The position numbers and the translations under genes are program-made. The notes under the pieces were generated by a model that was not told the origin of the DNA, ran no database searches, and saw only the letters and a list, made by a program, of their open reading frames with translations. This document shows positions 48,287 to 56,498 of a DNA stretch of 64,000 nucleotides, piece by piece. Within the stretch, counting starts at the first letter, position 1, and every line of letters begins with the position of its first letter. The stretch is taken from NCBI RefSeq assembly GCF_034424625.1, contig NZ_CP139976.1:2790001-2854000 (forward strand), in the 5' to 3' direction. Source of the stretch: Janthinobacterium lividum. Its GTDB lineage: Bacteria; Pseudomonadota; Gammaproteobacteria; Burkholderiales; Burkholderiaceae_D.

Positions 48287-49254
48287 TGTTCCAGCACGGC
48301 CAGGCCGAAGCCGTGGCGGCCGAACTGGTTGCCGTTGTAGAGCAGGTAGACTGCGCCGTCGCATTCGAACACGTGCGGATAGCATTGCATGTCGCTATCC
48401 CATGCGCCATCAGTGCCGTGCAGCGCCGGTTGCTCGTCATCGCGCGTCCAGTTGACCAGGTCGTCGGACCAGGCATGGCCGATGCGGTAGCCGCGCCCGC
48501 TGTTGACACGGAAATCCGACGATTGGCGATAGCAGAAGAACATGTGGTGGCGTCCGTCGATCGTCACCACTGTGGGCAGGGCCTGGCTTTCGTCGGCGCC
48601 GAGCCGGTCGCTGATGATCTGGCGTGCCTCTTCCTTGGTCCAGTTGATGCCGTCGCTGGAGACGGCATGGCCGATCTTGTAGGTGCGGTCGGGCGCGCTG
48701 TCGGCGCTGTAGCGGCGCCAGCCCGTGCCGAAGATGTACCACATGTGGAACACGTCGCCGATGCGCTTGACGAAGCCATCGCCGACCAGGCAGGGTTCGT
48801 GCAGGGACGGGCCCAGTACGGGGCCTGGGCCGATGCGTTCGAACGTGAGGCCATCGTCATGGCTGATGGCCAGTCCGATGGCGGTATCCACGGACACGGA
48901 AACGCGCCGGTTCCAGCCGCAGGTGTAGCCATACACGGCGTCGCCATGGCGCATGACGCTCATGGGAAAAATGCCGTGTTCATCGAAGCATCCCAGGGCG
49001 CCCAGGGCGATGACGGGCTGCTGCGCCACTGCAATGACGGTACGCAAGTCCTTTTGCATATCGACGAAGGCGATATGGCTCAGGTACTTGCCGTTCACGG
49101 GGTCCACCGCGCGGGTCGAGAAATAGATGCGCACGAAGTCGTCGAAGACCAGCGCCTGCGGCGACTGGGCGAAGTGCTGGCAGCCATTTGGCAGGACGTG
49201 TCCGGCGGGATCGAAGATATGGCCCAGCTTTTTCCACTGCAGGGTCTTGCTCAT
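48283..49254 (-). CDS. Beta-propeller glycosidase-like protein, paralogue A
   Basis: The 323-residue protein repeats short propeller blades: LQWKKLGHIFDPAGHVLPNG, DFVRIYFSTRAVDPVNGKYL, GYTCGWNRRVSVSVDTAIGL, VFHMWYIFGTGWRRY and HHMFFCYRQSSDFRVNSGRG. The pattern (WKKLG, FDD.VRIYFS, MWY..G, IG.A.S.DG..W) belongs to the GH43/GH32-like five-bladed superfamily, including poorly characterised members in surface-glycan and flagellar loci. Acidic residues are plentiful but I cannot name the catalytic set. It is followed by the GNAT gene and preceded by a paralogue, both with four-base overlaps. No signal peptide, so a cytoplasmic role is likely. Confidence 0.75.
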   Translation of the reverse strand: MSKTLQWKKLGHIFDPAGHVLPNGCQHFAQSPQALVFDDFVRIYFSTRAVDPVNGKYLSHIAFVDMQKDLRTVIAVAQQPVIALGALGCFDEHGIFPMSVMRHGDAVYGYTCGWNRRVSVSVDTAIGLAISHDDGLTFERIGPGPVLGPSLHEPCLVGDGFVKRIGDVFHMWYIFGTGWRRYSADSAPDRTYKIGHAVSSDGINWTKEEARQIISDRLGADESQALPTVVTIDGRHHMFFCYRQSSDFRVNSGRGYRIGHAWSDDLVNWTRDDEQPALHGTDGAWDSDMQCYPHVFECDGAVYLLYNGNQFGRHGFGLAVLEQ

Positions 49255-50240
49255 GCGAGGTTTCCTTCCAATACGGCCAGGCCGAAACCGTGGCGGCCCA
49301 CCTGGTCGCCCAGGTAAGCCATGTAGATGCTGCCGTCGAGCTCGAAGACATGCGGATAGCTGATCATTTCAGCATCCCAGCCTTCCTCTGCCACGTCGAT
49401 GCCCGCCTTGCTGTCGTCGCGCACCCAGTCGAGCAGGTTGCTGCTGGATGCGTAGCCGATGCGGTAGCCAAATTCCTTGCCGCGGTAATTGCCGCTATAG
49501 CGATAGCAAAAGAACATGTGATACTTGCCATTCGCATAAAACACGTCGGGGCTGGCTTGCGCCTCGTCGGCCTCGACGCGGCTATCGATCAGGTCGCGGT
49601 TGACCTTGTTCCAGTGCAGCCCATCGTCGGAGGTGGCCATGCGGATCTTGTAGACAGGCTCGGCGCGGCCATCGACCATCTTCCAGTTGCTGCCTGCGAT
49701 ATACCATAGGTACCAGAGGTCGCCGAAACGGCGGATCTTCGGTCCGCTGAGGACGAATGGCTCGTCGGGCGTGTAGGGCAGCACGGGACCTTTGCCCAGC
49801 TTGCTGAAGGTGACGCCGTCGTCGTCGCTGACGGCGCCGCCGATAGCCACGTTGAAGGGCACGGATTCGCAGCGCGTCCAGCCCGCGTAATAGGCGCGCA
49901 CCTGGCCGCCGTCGCGGATCACGGAGACAGGATAGGTGCCGAATTCATCGAACTCGCCCAGGCCGCCCAGGGCGAGAATCGGCTGCTCGCTGACCCGGCG
50001 TATCTTGAACAGGTCGCTGCGTTCGAGATCGACAAAGGCTGAATAGCTGACGTACTGGCCCTGTGCGTCGGGGCCTGGGCGGCACGAGAAGTACACGCGC
50101 ACGTAGTCGTCGAACACGAGCGTGGCAGGCGCCTGGGCAAATTCCTTCAGCCAGGGCCGTCCTTCGACGGCCTGGGGCGTGAATACCTTGCCGAGTTTTT
50201 TCCAGCGGAAGGGTGCTTCGCGTGGGGAGGATTGAATCAT
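49251..50240 (-). CDS. Beta-propeller glycosidase-like protein, paralogue B
   Basis: The 329-residue protein matches paralogue A along its whole length: FRWKKLGKVFTPQAVEGRPW, DYVRVYFSCRPGPDAQGQYV, GGLGEFDEFGTYPVSVIRDG, DLWYLWYIAGSNWKMVDGRA and YHMFFCYRYSGNYRGKEFGY, ending GRHGFGLAVLEGNLA against GRHGFGLAVLEQ in A. The two arose by tandem duplication and overlap by four bases. No signal peptide is seen. Possible roles are trimming or transfer of a sugar intermediate in flagellin glycan synthesis. A 106-base gap separates it from the wbqC-like gene. Confidence 0.75.
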   Translation of the reverse strand: MIQSSPREAPFRWKKLGKVFTPQAVEGRPWLKEFAQAPATLVFDDYVRVYFSCRPGPDAQGQYVSYSAFVDLERSDLFKIRRVSEQPILALGGLGEFDEFGTYPVSVIRDGGQVRAYYAGWTRCESVPFNVAIGGAVSDDDGVTFSKLGKGPVLPYTPDEPFVLSGPKIRRFGDLWYLWYIAGSNWKMVDGRAEPVYKIRMATSDDGLHWNKVNRDLIDSRVEADEAQASPDVFYANGKYHMFFCYRYSGNYRGKEFGYRIGYASSSNLLDWVRDDSKAGIDVAEEGWDAEMISYPHVFELDGSIYMAYLGDQVGRHGFGLAVLEGNLA

Positions 50241-50346
50241 TGTTATTCCTTGCTTGCGCCGGGCGCGTCCACGGCTGGCATGGCGTGGATGCCTGCACGG
50301 GCATGGTTAGAGGTCGTCATGGGCTGATGCTTGCGCGCTGCCGCTG

Positions 50347-51057
50347 TCAGGCAGGCGGATGAATGACATCATACTGATTCTGGATGGCAAGTTGCAATGT
50401 TTGCGGGGCATTGAACATCATGGCATCAACGATCGACAGCCACGGCACGAATTCGCCGCCGAACTGCGCATAGCTCGCCGGGCGCGGCTGGATGAATTCC
50501 AGGGCGATGCCGCGGGCCTGGAAGGCCTCCGCCTGGTACAGCTCCTGTCCGCCGGATGCATTGATGTAGCGCTGCGCGCCCACCGCCTGGCACAGGGCGA
50601 GCACCTTGTCCTGGCTCTTGAGTCCATGATCGATGGCAATGCCGGACGAGCGCACCAGGGGCGTGTCGATGCCCAGTTGGCGGCAGGTCGCTTGCAGGCT
50701 GTGCAGCAGGAAGTCGAACAGGTTGGCGGCAGGGTGGCGCACCACCGCTTCGAGCAGCGGAAAGATGTCCTGGAAGTGCGGCGCGCGCGCATACGCCGCC
50801 TTCAGCTGGTTCAGCAGCTTTTCCCCGTCAAACTGGGCCGAGACCTCGCGCTCGCCGATGTGCAGCTGGTCCGAGCCATTTTTCAGCGGCACGCTGAAGG
50901 TCGCGTCTTGCCCGTTGAGCAGCATGCGGTTGCGGTTGATCCAGCCTTTCTTCGTGTACTTGATGTTGTCGTACACGATGAACAGGTCGGCCGCCGCGAT
51001 CAGCTGGTAATAGCCAATGTACGGCAGGAAATACGGCTGCATGATGGCCACTCTCAT
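50347..51057 (-). CDS. WbqC family protein
   Basis: The 236-residue protein starts MRVAIMQPYFLPYIGYYQLI and continues AAADLFIVYDNIKYTKKGWI, the WbqC (PF08889-type) signature; members occur in O-antigen and polysaccharide clusters and are thought to be involved in amino-sugar modification, without a settled reaction. Its ATG overlaps the aminotransferase stop by four bases. The upstream extension in frame is not supported. Confidence 0.88.
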   Translation of the reverse strand: MRVAIMQPYFLPYIGYYQLIAAADLFIVYDNIKYTKKGWINRNRMLLNGQDATFSVPLKNGSDQLHIGEREVSAQFDGEKLLNQLKAAYARAPHFQDIFPLLEAVVRHPAANLFDFLLHSLQATCRQLGIDTPLVRSSGIAIDHGLKSQDKVLALCQAVGAQRYINASGGQELYQAEAFQARGIALEFIQPRPASYAQFGGEFVPWLSIVDAMMFNAPQTLQLAIQNQYDVIHPPA

Positions 51058-52202
51058 GCTGTTTTCAGCAGCGCCGCTGGCGCCCCGTGCATGGCGATGA
51101 GGTCGCTGATGGCGTCGATCTGCGCCGTTTCCAGGGTCGGGTACAGGGGCAGGCAAATCACCTGTTCCGCCGCTCTGCGGGCCACGGGCAGGTTGGCGGG
51201 CGCCGCCGATGGCATGCCGCGGTACATGGGGAAGTCACTGATGAGCGGGTAGAAATAGCGCCGCGCATAGATATTGTTTTCGCGCAGTATGGCAAACAGC
51301 GCGTCGCGGCTCAGCGGAAATTCCGGCCGCACGAGGATGGGGAAGTACGCGTGATTGGTGGTGGCGTCCAGCGCCGGCTGCAGGCAGTCGATGCCATGCA
51401 CGGGCGCCAGGTTGCGCCGGTAGCGCGCATCGATTTCCTTGCGCTGCGCCAGTGCCGCATCGATATTTTTCAGCTGCAGCAGGCCGAAGGCGGCGTTGAT
51501 TTCGCTCATCTTGCCGTTGATGCCAGGCGCTACCACCGTGACTTCGTCGACGAAGCCGAAGTTTTTCAGGTGGTCGATGCGCTGCTTGGTCTTGGCGTCC
51601 GGCGAGATGATGGCGCCGCCTTCGAAGGTGTTGAAGACCTTCGTGGCGTGAAAACTGAGGACGGACAGGTCGCCATGGTTGAGCACACTACTTCCCTGGT
51701 GGCGCACGCCGAACGCGTGTGCCGCGTCATAGATCACCTTGAGGTTGTAGTTGTCGGCGATCTTTTCAATGGCGGCGACGTCGCATGGCCGGCCGTAGCA
51801 GTGCACCGGCATGATGGCCGTGGTTTGCGGCGTGATGGCGGCCTCGATCTTGGCCGGGTCGAGGTTCAGGCTGTCCGGATCGATATCGACGAACACGGGT
51901 TTGATGCTGTTCCACAGCAGCGAGTGCGCGGTGGCGACAAACGAATACGGCGTGGTGATGACTTCACCGTTGATGCGCAGCGCCTGCAGCGCCGTCATCA
52001 GCGCCAGGGTGCCATTGGCGAACAGACTGATGTATTTCACGCCCAGGTAGTCGCACAATGCCTGTTCGAGTTGCTGGTGGAACGGGCCGCCATTCGTCAG
52101 GATCTTGTTTTTCCAGATGGTTTCCAGATAGGGCAGGAAGTCCTGCAAGTCAGGCAGCAGCGGCTGCGTGACATACACGGGATTCTTGTTTTGCGTGCTC
52201 AT
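51054..52202 (-). CDS. VioA-type DegT/DnrJ/EryC1 sugar aminotransferase
   Basis: The 382-residue PLP enzyme begins NPVYVTQPLLPDLQDFLPYL then ETIWKNKILTNGGPFHQQLE, very like VioA/FdtB proteins that convert dTDP-4-keto-6-deoxyglucose to dTDP-4-amino-4,6-dideoxyglucose. Other landmarks are YISLFANGTLALMTALQALR, ITTPYSFVATAHSLLWNSIK, VIYDAAHAFGVR and the PLP lysine in LSFHATKVFNTFEGGAIISP. It is coupled by overlaps to both neighbours. A dTDP-viosamine-type sugar for flagellin, as in Pseudomonas syringae, is a fair inference. rmlA and rmlB are not in the window. Confidence 0.9.
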   Translation of the reverse strand: MSTQNKNPVYVTQPLLPDLQDFLPYLETIWKNKILTNGGPFHQQLEQALCDYLGVKYISLFANGTLALMTALQALRINGEVITTPYSFVATAHSLLWNSIKPVFVDIDPDSLNLDPAKIEAAITPQTTAIMPVHCYGRPCDVAAIEKIADNYNLKVIYDAAHAFGVRHQGSSVLNHGDLSVLSFHATKVFNTFEGGAIISPDAKTKQRIDHLKNFGFVDEVTVVAPGINGKMSEINAAFGLLQLKNIDAALAQRKEIDARYRRNLAPVHGIDCLQPALDATTNHAYFPILVRPEFPLSRDALFAILRENNIYARRYFYPLISDFPMYRGMPSAAPANLPVARRAAEQVICLPLYPTLETAQIDAISDLIAMHGAPAALLKTA

Positions 52203-55200
52203 GCGAGTCCAATCGGCGGGTTGGGGGCGGCCACGGGGGCCTCGAACGAGACGGGCGGCAAGCCTTCGCACCAGCGCTGCCACATGATGCGCAGGCTGTT
52301 TTCCAGGCCTTCCGTAATCAGCTTGGGGTTGCCCATGGCCGATTGTTCCAGGCGGTGGCGCATGCTGTAGCGGTAGGCGCCCAGCAGCATCGGGTTGGCC
52401 GCCATGGCCTGCGCCTTGCGCACATAGTCGTCGTCATCCTTGGCGATGAATTCTTCCAGTCCCACCTGCAGCAGGATCGACGTGCCGGCGCGGCTGGGCA
52501 TGGTGGCGCCAGCCGTCGTCAGGGTGGGCACGCCCATCCACAGCGCGTGGAAGGTCGTCGTGCCGCCACCGTACGGGAAAGTGTCGAGGCAGATATCGAC
52601 GCGATGGTGCATTGCCATGAACTGCGTCATGCCCGTGCGGCCCTCGAAGGTCAGGCGTTCCGGCGCGATGCCTTCTTCCTCGAACCAGTCCATGAGCAGC
52701 GGATACGGCGTGGAAGTGGGCATGGCCGCGATCAGCATGCGGGCATCCGGAATGGCGCGCAGCAGCATGGACCAGCGCGCGATGACCTGGCGGTTGATCT
52801 TGCTGAGGCGGTTGAAGCTGCCGAAGGTGAGGTAGCCATTCGCCAGCGCGGGAGCAGGGTGGATACCGGGTGCATATTCCGATGGCAGGAACGGCGAGCA
52901 GGCCGGCAGCAGGACCAGCTTTTCCGTGAATTGACTGTCGAGTATGCCGTCCGGCGCGAAATAGGGATCGGTCAGGTAATAATCCATGGCGCGCAGGCCC
53001 GTCGTCAGCGGATAGCCGATCCAGCTGGCCTGGATGGGGGCCGGCTTGCTGGCAAAGACCAGCAGGCGGTTCTTGCCCGTGTGGCCCGACAGGTCGATCA
53101 GGATGTCGATGCCGTCGTCGCGGATCTGCTGCGCCAGTTCGAGGTCGGTCATCTGCTCGACCTGGCGCCAGTGGGGGATGACTTCGCGCAAGCGCTGCGT
53201 GACGTGGTCATCCTGCGCATTGTTATGGTAGGCATGCAGCGACAGTCCCGCTTCGGCGCGGATATTCTCCAGCACCGGGATGATGAAATGTGGCACGGGA
53301 TGGTTGTGCAGGTCGCCCGAGACCAGGCCCACTTTCAGGGTGCGCAGCGGGTCGCGCGCATTGCCGTGCTCCTTGACACTTTTCGCCACATGCGTCTCGA
53401 ACGTATCGCTAAAGCGCAGATGCTCGGCAAACAGGCTGGCCGCATCGAGCTTGGCGCTGTGCGACAGCAGGAACAGGTAGTTGCTGAACAGGGTCTCCCA
53501 CAGCGGGCACACTTTCAGGCCGGCGCGGCAGGTTTCGATGGCTTCATCGATGCGGCCGAGATTGCTCAGGGTGGCGCTGATGTTGACATAGGCGTCGCGA
53601 AAGTCGGGATTCAGGGCCAGCGCCGCGCGGTAGCATTCCAGCGCCGCAGTTGGCGCATTGGTCAGCGCGTGGCAGTTGCCGAGCGCGAAGTGGGCGCGCT
53701 CGTACGTGGGGTCGAGCGCAACCGCCGCCTGGTAGTGTGTCTGCGCCTGCGCATAGTTTTTTTGCGCCTGGAACACGGAGCCCAGGTTGCACATGGCCGA
53801 GACGTTCTTCGGGTTGAGTTCCAGCGCGCGCAGATAGGCGGCATGGGCTTCGTCGTAGCGCTGCAGTGCCTGCAGCGCTACGCCGAGATTGTTGTGTATC
53901 TCGTCGTTGTCCGGTTCGCGCTCGGTCGCGCCGTGATAGGCTTCGACGGCCAAGGCATAGCGGCGGATGGTGTTGTAATAATCGCCCAGCTGGTTGTAGG
54001 CGAGGGCGCTGCCAGGCGCCAGGTCGATCGCGCGCTGGAAGTACAGCAGCGCATTGTCCTGCTCTTCGGCGGCGCCGTAGACGATGGCCAGCTGGCCGCA
54101 GGCCTGGGCATCGCCGGGTTGCAGAAGCTGCGCGCGCTGGCACAAGGCGATGGCCGACGCATAATTTTTTTCCTGGCATTGCAGCAATCCCAGGCTGCTC
54201 AGCGCCTGCACGAAGTTGCCATCGATGGCCAGTGCCTGTTCATAGGCGGCGATGGCATCGCTGACGTGGCCCTGCGATTGCAGCGCGCGGGCCAGGTTGT
54301 TGTACAGCATGGCTTCGTTCGGTGTTGCCTCGATGGCGCGCCGGTAGCTGGCCGCTGCGCCCGTGAAGTCGTCCGCTTCATGCAGCGCGCTGGCCAGGTT
54401 GGCATGCACGGCGGTGTTATGCGGCGCCAGCTGCAGCACGGCGCGGTAACTGAAAATGGCGGCTTGCCATTGTTTCAGGTCTTGCTGGGCGTTGCCGAGA
54501 TTGAGGTAGACTTCCGCGTCGCCGGGCAGCAGAGCCAGCGCCGCCTTGTAGCTGGCGATGGCGTCGTCATTGCGCTGCATGGCCTTTAACGTATTGCCAA
54601 GATTGAAGTGGGCCTTGGCATAATCGGGGCGCAGCGCCAGCGCCTGCCGGTAAGCCTGCTCGGCCTGCTCCAGTTGGCCCAGCGACTGCAAGGTCACGGC
54701 CAGGTTGCCATAAGCTTCGACAAAGTCCGGATTCAGCTGCAGCGCGCGCGTATAACTGGCGACGGCCTCCTCGTGCATGCCGCGCGCCTGGCAGGCGGTG
54801 CCCAGGTTGCCATGCGCTTCGGCGTCGTGCGGCGCCAGCTCCACGGTGCGTTGCCATGCCTGCAGCGCATCCTTGCCCTGCTGTTGCAGCGCGGTGCCCA
54901 GCACGCTCCAGGCAAAGTCGGAGAGCGGGTAGCGCTGCGTCAGGTCGCGGCTGGCCGCTTCCAGCTCGGCATGGCGGCCGGCCTGGTACAGGTCGATGAC
55001 GGCCTGGATTTCCTGTGCGCCCGGCGCGGCGGCAATCGCCGTTTCCACGCGCTTGCGCAGCGTTTGCGACTGTTCGTTGTCCAGCCCGCGGGTGATCGCT
55101 TCGTTGACGATTTCCAGCGCCTGCTCACGCTCGCCCGCTTTCAGCAAGCCGTCCGCGTAGGAGAGCCAGAACTGGCCTTCGTCCGGATTCACCGACAGCG

Positions 55201-55411
55201 CCTTGTGCAGGTATGGCAGGCCGGCCTTGAATTGGCCAACCTGTCCCGCCAGCAAGCCCATGTTGTGATTGGCGATGGCGTGATAAGGCTGGGCCTGCAA
55301 AATAGCCAGGTACAGCTCTTCTGCCTGCTCCAGCAGCCCCCCCTGGTGCGCCGCAAGCGCTGCTTGCAGGTCGTTGTCGAGAGGCATCTCAGTGGTGGCG
55401 CTATCGGTCAT
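52199..55411 (-). CDS. TPR-repeat GT41 (SPINDLY/OGT-type) O-glycosyltransferase
   Basis: The 1070-residue protein has about 600 residues of TPR repeats (for example EAYGNLAVTLQSLGQLEQAE, AKAHFNLGNTLKAMQRNDDA, EIHNNLGVALQALQRYDEAH) followed by a SPINDLY/OGT catalytic region from about residue 685: KVGLVSGDLHNHPVPHFIIP, GIDILIDLSGHTGKNRLLVF, APIQASWIGYPLTTGLRAMD, DICLDTFPYGGGTTTFHALW and MGVPTLTTAGATMPSRAGTS. Such proteins transfer sugars to Ser/Thr of flagellins in several bacteria. I use the ATG at 55411; its Shine-Dalgarno sequence is weak. It begins the island operon, and its stop overlaps the aminotransferase start. Confidence 0.92.
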   Translation of the reverse strand: MTDSATTEMPLDNDLQAALAAHQGGLLEQAEELYLAILQAQPYHAIANHNMGLLAGQVGQFKAGLPYLHKALSVNPDEGQFWLSYADGLLKAGEREQALEIVNEAITRGLDNEQSQTLRKRVETAIAAAPGAQEIQAVIDLYQAGRHAELEAASRDLTQRYPLSDFAWSVLGTALQQQGKDALQAWQRTVELAPHDAEAHGNLGTACQARGMHEEAVASYTRALQLNPDFVEAYGNLAVTLQSLGQLEQAEQAYRQALALRPDYAKAHFNLGNTLKAMQRNDDAIASYKAALALLPGDAEVYLNLGNAQQDLKQWQAAIFSYRAVLQLAPHNTAVHANLASALHEADDFTGAAASYRRAIEATPNEAMLYNNLARALQSQGHVSDAIAAYEQALAIDGNFVQALSSLGLLQCQEKNYASAIALCQRAQLLQPGDAQACGQLAIVYGAAEEQDNALLYFQRAIDLAPGSALAYNQLGDYYNTIRRYALAVEAYHGATEREPDNDEIHNNLGVALQALQRYDEAHAAYLRALELNPKNVSAMCNLGSVFQAQKNYAQAQTHYQAAVALDPTYERAHFALGNCHALTNAPTAALECYRAALALNPDFRDAYVNISATLSNLGRIDEAIETCRAGLKVCPLWETLFSNYLFLLSHSAKLDAASLFAEHLRFSDTFETHVAKSVKEHGNARDPLRTLKVGLVSGDLHNHPVPHFIIPVLENIRAEAGLSLHAYHNNAQDDHVTQRLREVIPHWRQVEQMTDLELAQQIRDDGIDILIDLSGHTGKNRLLVFASKPAPIQASWIGYPLTTGLRAMDYYLTDPYFAPDGILDSQFTEKLVLLPACSPFLPSEYAPGIHPAPALANGYLTFGSFNRLSKINRQVIARWSMLLRAIPDARMLIAAMPTSTPYPLLMDWFEEEGIAPERLTFEGRTGMTQFMAMHHRVDICLDTFPYGGGTTTFHALWMGVPTLTTAGATMPSRAGTSILLQVGLEEFIAKDDDDYVRKAQAMAANPMLLGAYRYSMRHRLEQSAMGNPKLITEGLENSLRIMWQRWCEGLPPVSFEAPVAAPNPPIGLA

Positions 55412-55437
55412 GGCAAGTGGGAAAAGTAAGGTCAGCT

Positions 55438-55493
55438 GGAATTGTAACTGTTGGGGAGGGGAATAGAAACTTTCCCATGGGAATTTTATTGCG
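55438..55493 (-). promoter_or_regulatory. Upstream element A of the GT41 gene
   Basis: Reading toward the gene: CGCAATAAAATTCCCATGGG, AAAG, then a C-rich stretch and CAGTTACAATTCC. The palindrome TTCCCATGGGAA is at 55472-55483, and TACAAT (55446-55441) is a good -10 box. The same layout precedes the hexapeptide transferase gene (56395-56450). Confidence 0.55.
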
Positions 55494-55583
55494 TGGCGAT
55501 GCGCCGCTGGCAGCGGCGTGCCCGCAAAGCCACAGCGCACCGGAAAATATTGTGCGAATGGCAGTGCCGCCCCGACGGCGGCT

Positions 55584-56312
55584 TCACACGGCGATGGCGC
55601 CGTGCTCCTGTTCCCATTGCTTGCGGCTGGTCTTCAGGATGTCGATGACCAGCAGCGCTTTTGCCTCATCCGTGGAAAGGTCTTCCATGAACATGGCATT
55701 GTTGGCGCGTATCCAGGCCAGCGGCATTTCCCACCAGGCCAGTTCCACCAGCCCGGCGCGCACCTTTTCGGAAAAGCGGTAGCGCAGCAGGCGCGCCGGC
55801 GAGCCCGCATATATTCCGTAGGGTTCGGAGCGGAAATTGGGTGGCAGCAGCGCCCGCGCGCCGATGACGCAGCCGTTTTCAATCACGCTGCCGCCCAACA
55901 TCATGACTTCATCGCCGATCCAGACATCGTTCTTGATAACGGTGTCGTCGTACTGCGGTGGCTCGGCCGATTTCAGGCCGCCGCCCAGCACGCCGAGCAT
56001 ATAGGTCGATATCGTGCGCATTTCATGCTGGCCATTCAGCACGAAGCGCAGGCGCGCGCCGCCGGCGACAAAGCGCCCCACGCACAGGCTTTGCTTGCCG
56101 CTGTCGTATTTCACTTGCGAACCGACGCCGAAACCGGAGCAGCGGCCGATGAAGAAATGGCCAAAGCCCGGCTCCTGGTCGAGCCAGTCGCGGAAAAACT
56201 GCGGCGGCAAGGTGCTGCTGGCGCCATCGGCATAGCCGAGCACGGTGAAGTGGGCGGAGAGGGGATGATCTTGCAGGGTGCCTGTGTAATTGGCTTCTGT
56301 TGTGATTTGCAC
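55584..56312 (-). CDS. Hexapeptide-repeat (Xat/CatB-type) acetyltransferase
   Basis: From a GTG at 56310-56312 (MQITTEANYTGTLQDHP) the protein is 242 residues. It has left-handed beta-helix features of the xenobiotic acetyltransferase family: FFIGRCSGFGVGSQVKYDSG, then RFVLNGQHEMRTISTY with the expected catalytic His, NDVWIGDEVMMLGGSVIENG and CVIGARALLPPNFRSEPYGI followed by YAGSPARLLRYRFSEKV. Such enzymes acetylate hydroxyls or amines of antibiotics or surface sugars; beside the island, a sugar substrate is likely. The frame stays open to a TTG at 56433, but the promoter-like element B would lie inside that longer form, so I prefer the GTG with AAAGAG seven bases upstream. Confidence 0.8.
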   Translation of the reverse strand: MQITTEANYTGTLQDHPLSAHFTVLGYADGASSTLPPQFFRDWLDQEPGFGHFFIGRCSGFGVGSQVKYDSGKQSLCVGRFVAGGARLRFVLNGQHEMRTISTYMLGVLGGGLKSAEPPQYDDTVIKNDVWIGDEVMMLGGSVIENGCVIGARALLPPNFRSEPYGIYAGSPARLLRYRFSEKVRAGLVELAWWEMPLAWIRANNAMFMEDLSTDEAKALLVIDILKTSRKQWEQEHGAIAV

Positions 56313-56394
56313 TACATTGCTCTTTGTGACGGTGAAGTTGCGGGAGGGTGATGCGATATGCGGCTGTCCGGCCAGGTCGGCCGCTGCCGTGGCG

Positions 56395-56450
56395 GGAATT
56401 GTAACTGGCGCGGGAAGCGATGGGAAAATTTCCAATAGGAAATTTATCGC
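56395..56450 (-). promoter_or_regulatory. Upstream element B of the hexapeptide transferase gene
   Basis: Reading toward the gene: CGCGATAAATTTCCTATTGG, AAATTTTCCC, and finally CAGTTACAATTCC. The inverted repeat TTTCC-N4-GGAAA is at 56429-56442 and TACAAT at 56403-56398. It aligns with element A over about 56 bases with one gap. Confidence 0.55.
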
Positions 56451-56457
56451 GGCCGTA

Positions 56458-56489
56458 TGAAAAACGCCCCGGCGAAGAAGCCGGGGCGT
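56458..56489 (-). terminator. Terminator after the ETF-QO gene
   Basis: Stem ACGCCCCGGC-TTCTTC-GCCGGGGCGT read on the minus strand, followed by five T, ten bases past the stop codon. Confidence 0.85.
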
Positions 56490-56498
56490 GCGGGAAAC

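Noticed and set aside
52343..54589. 748-codon plus-strand frame opposite the GT41 gene
   Set aside because: It mirrors the repeated TPR coding sequence and has no domain resemblance; the minus-strand protein is clearly real.
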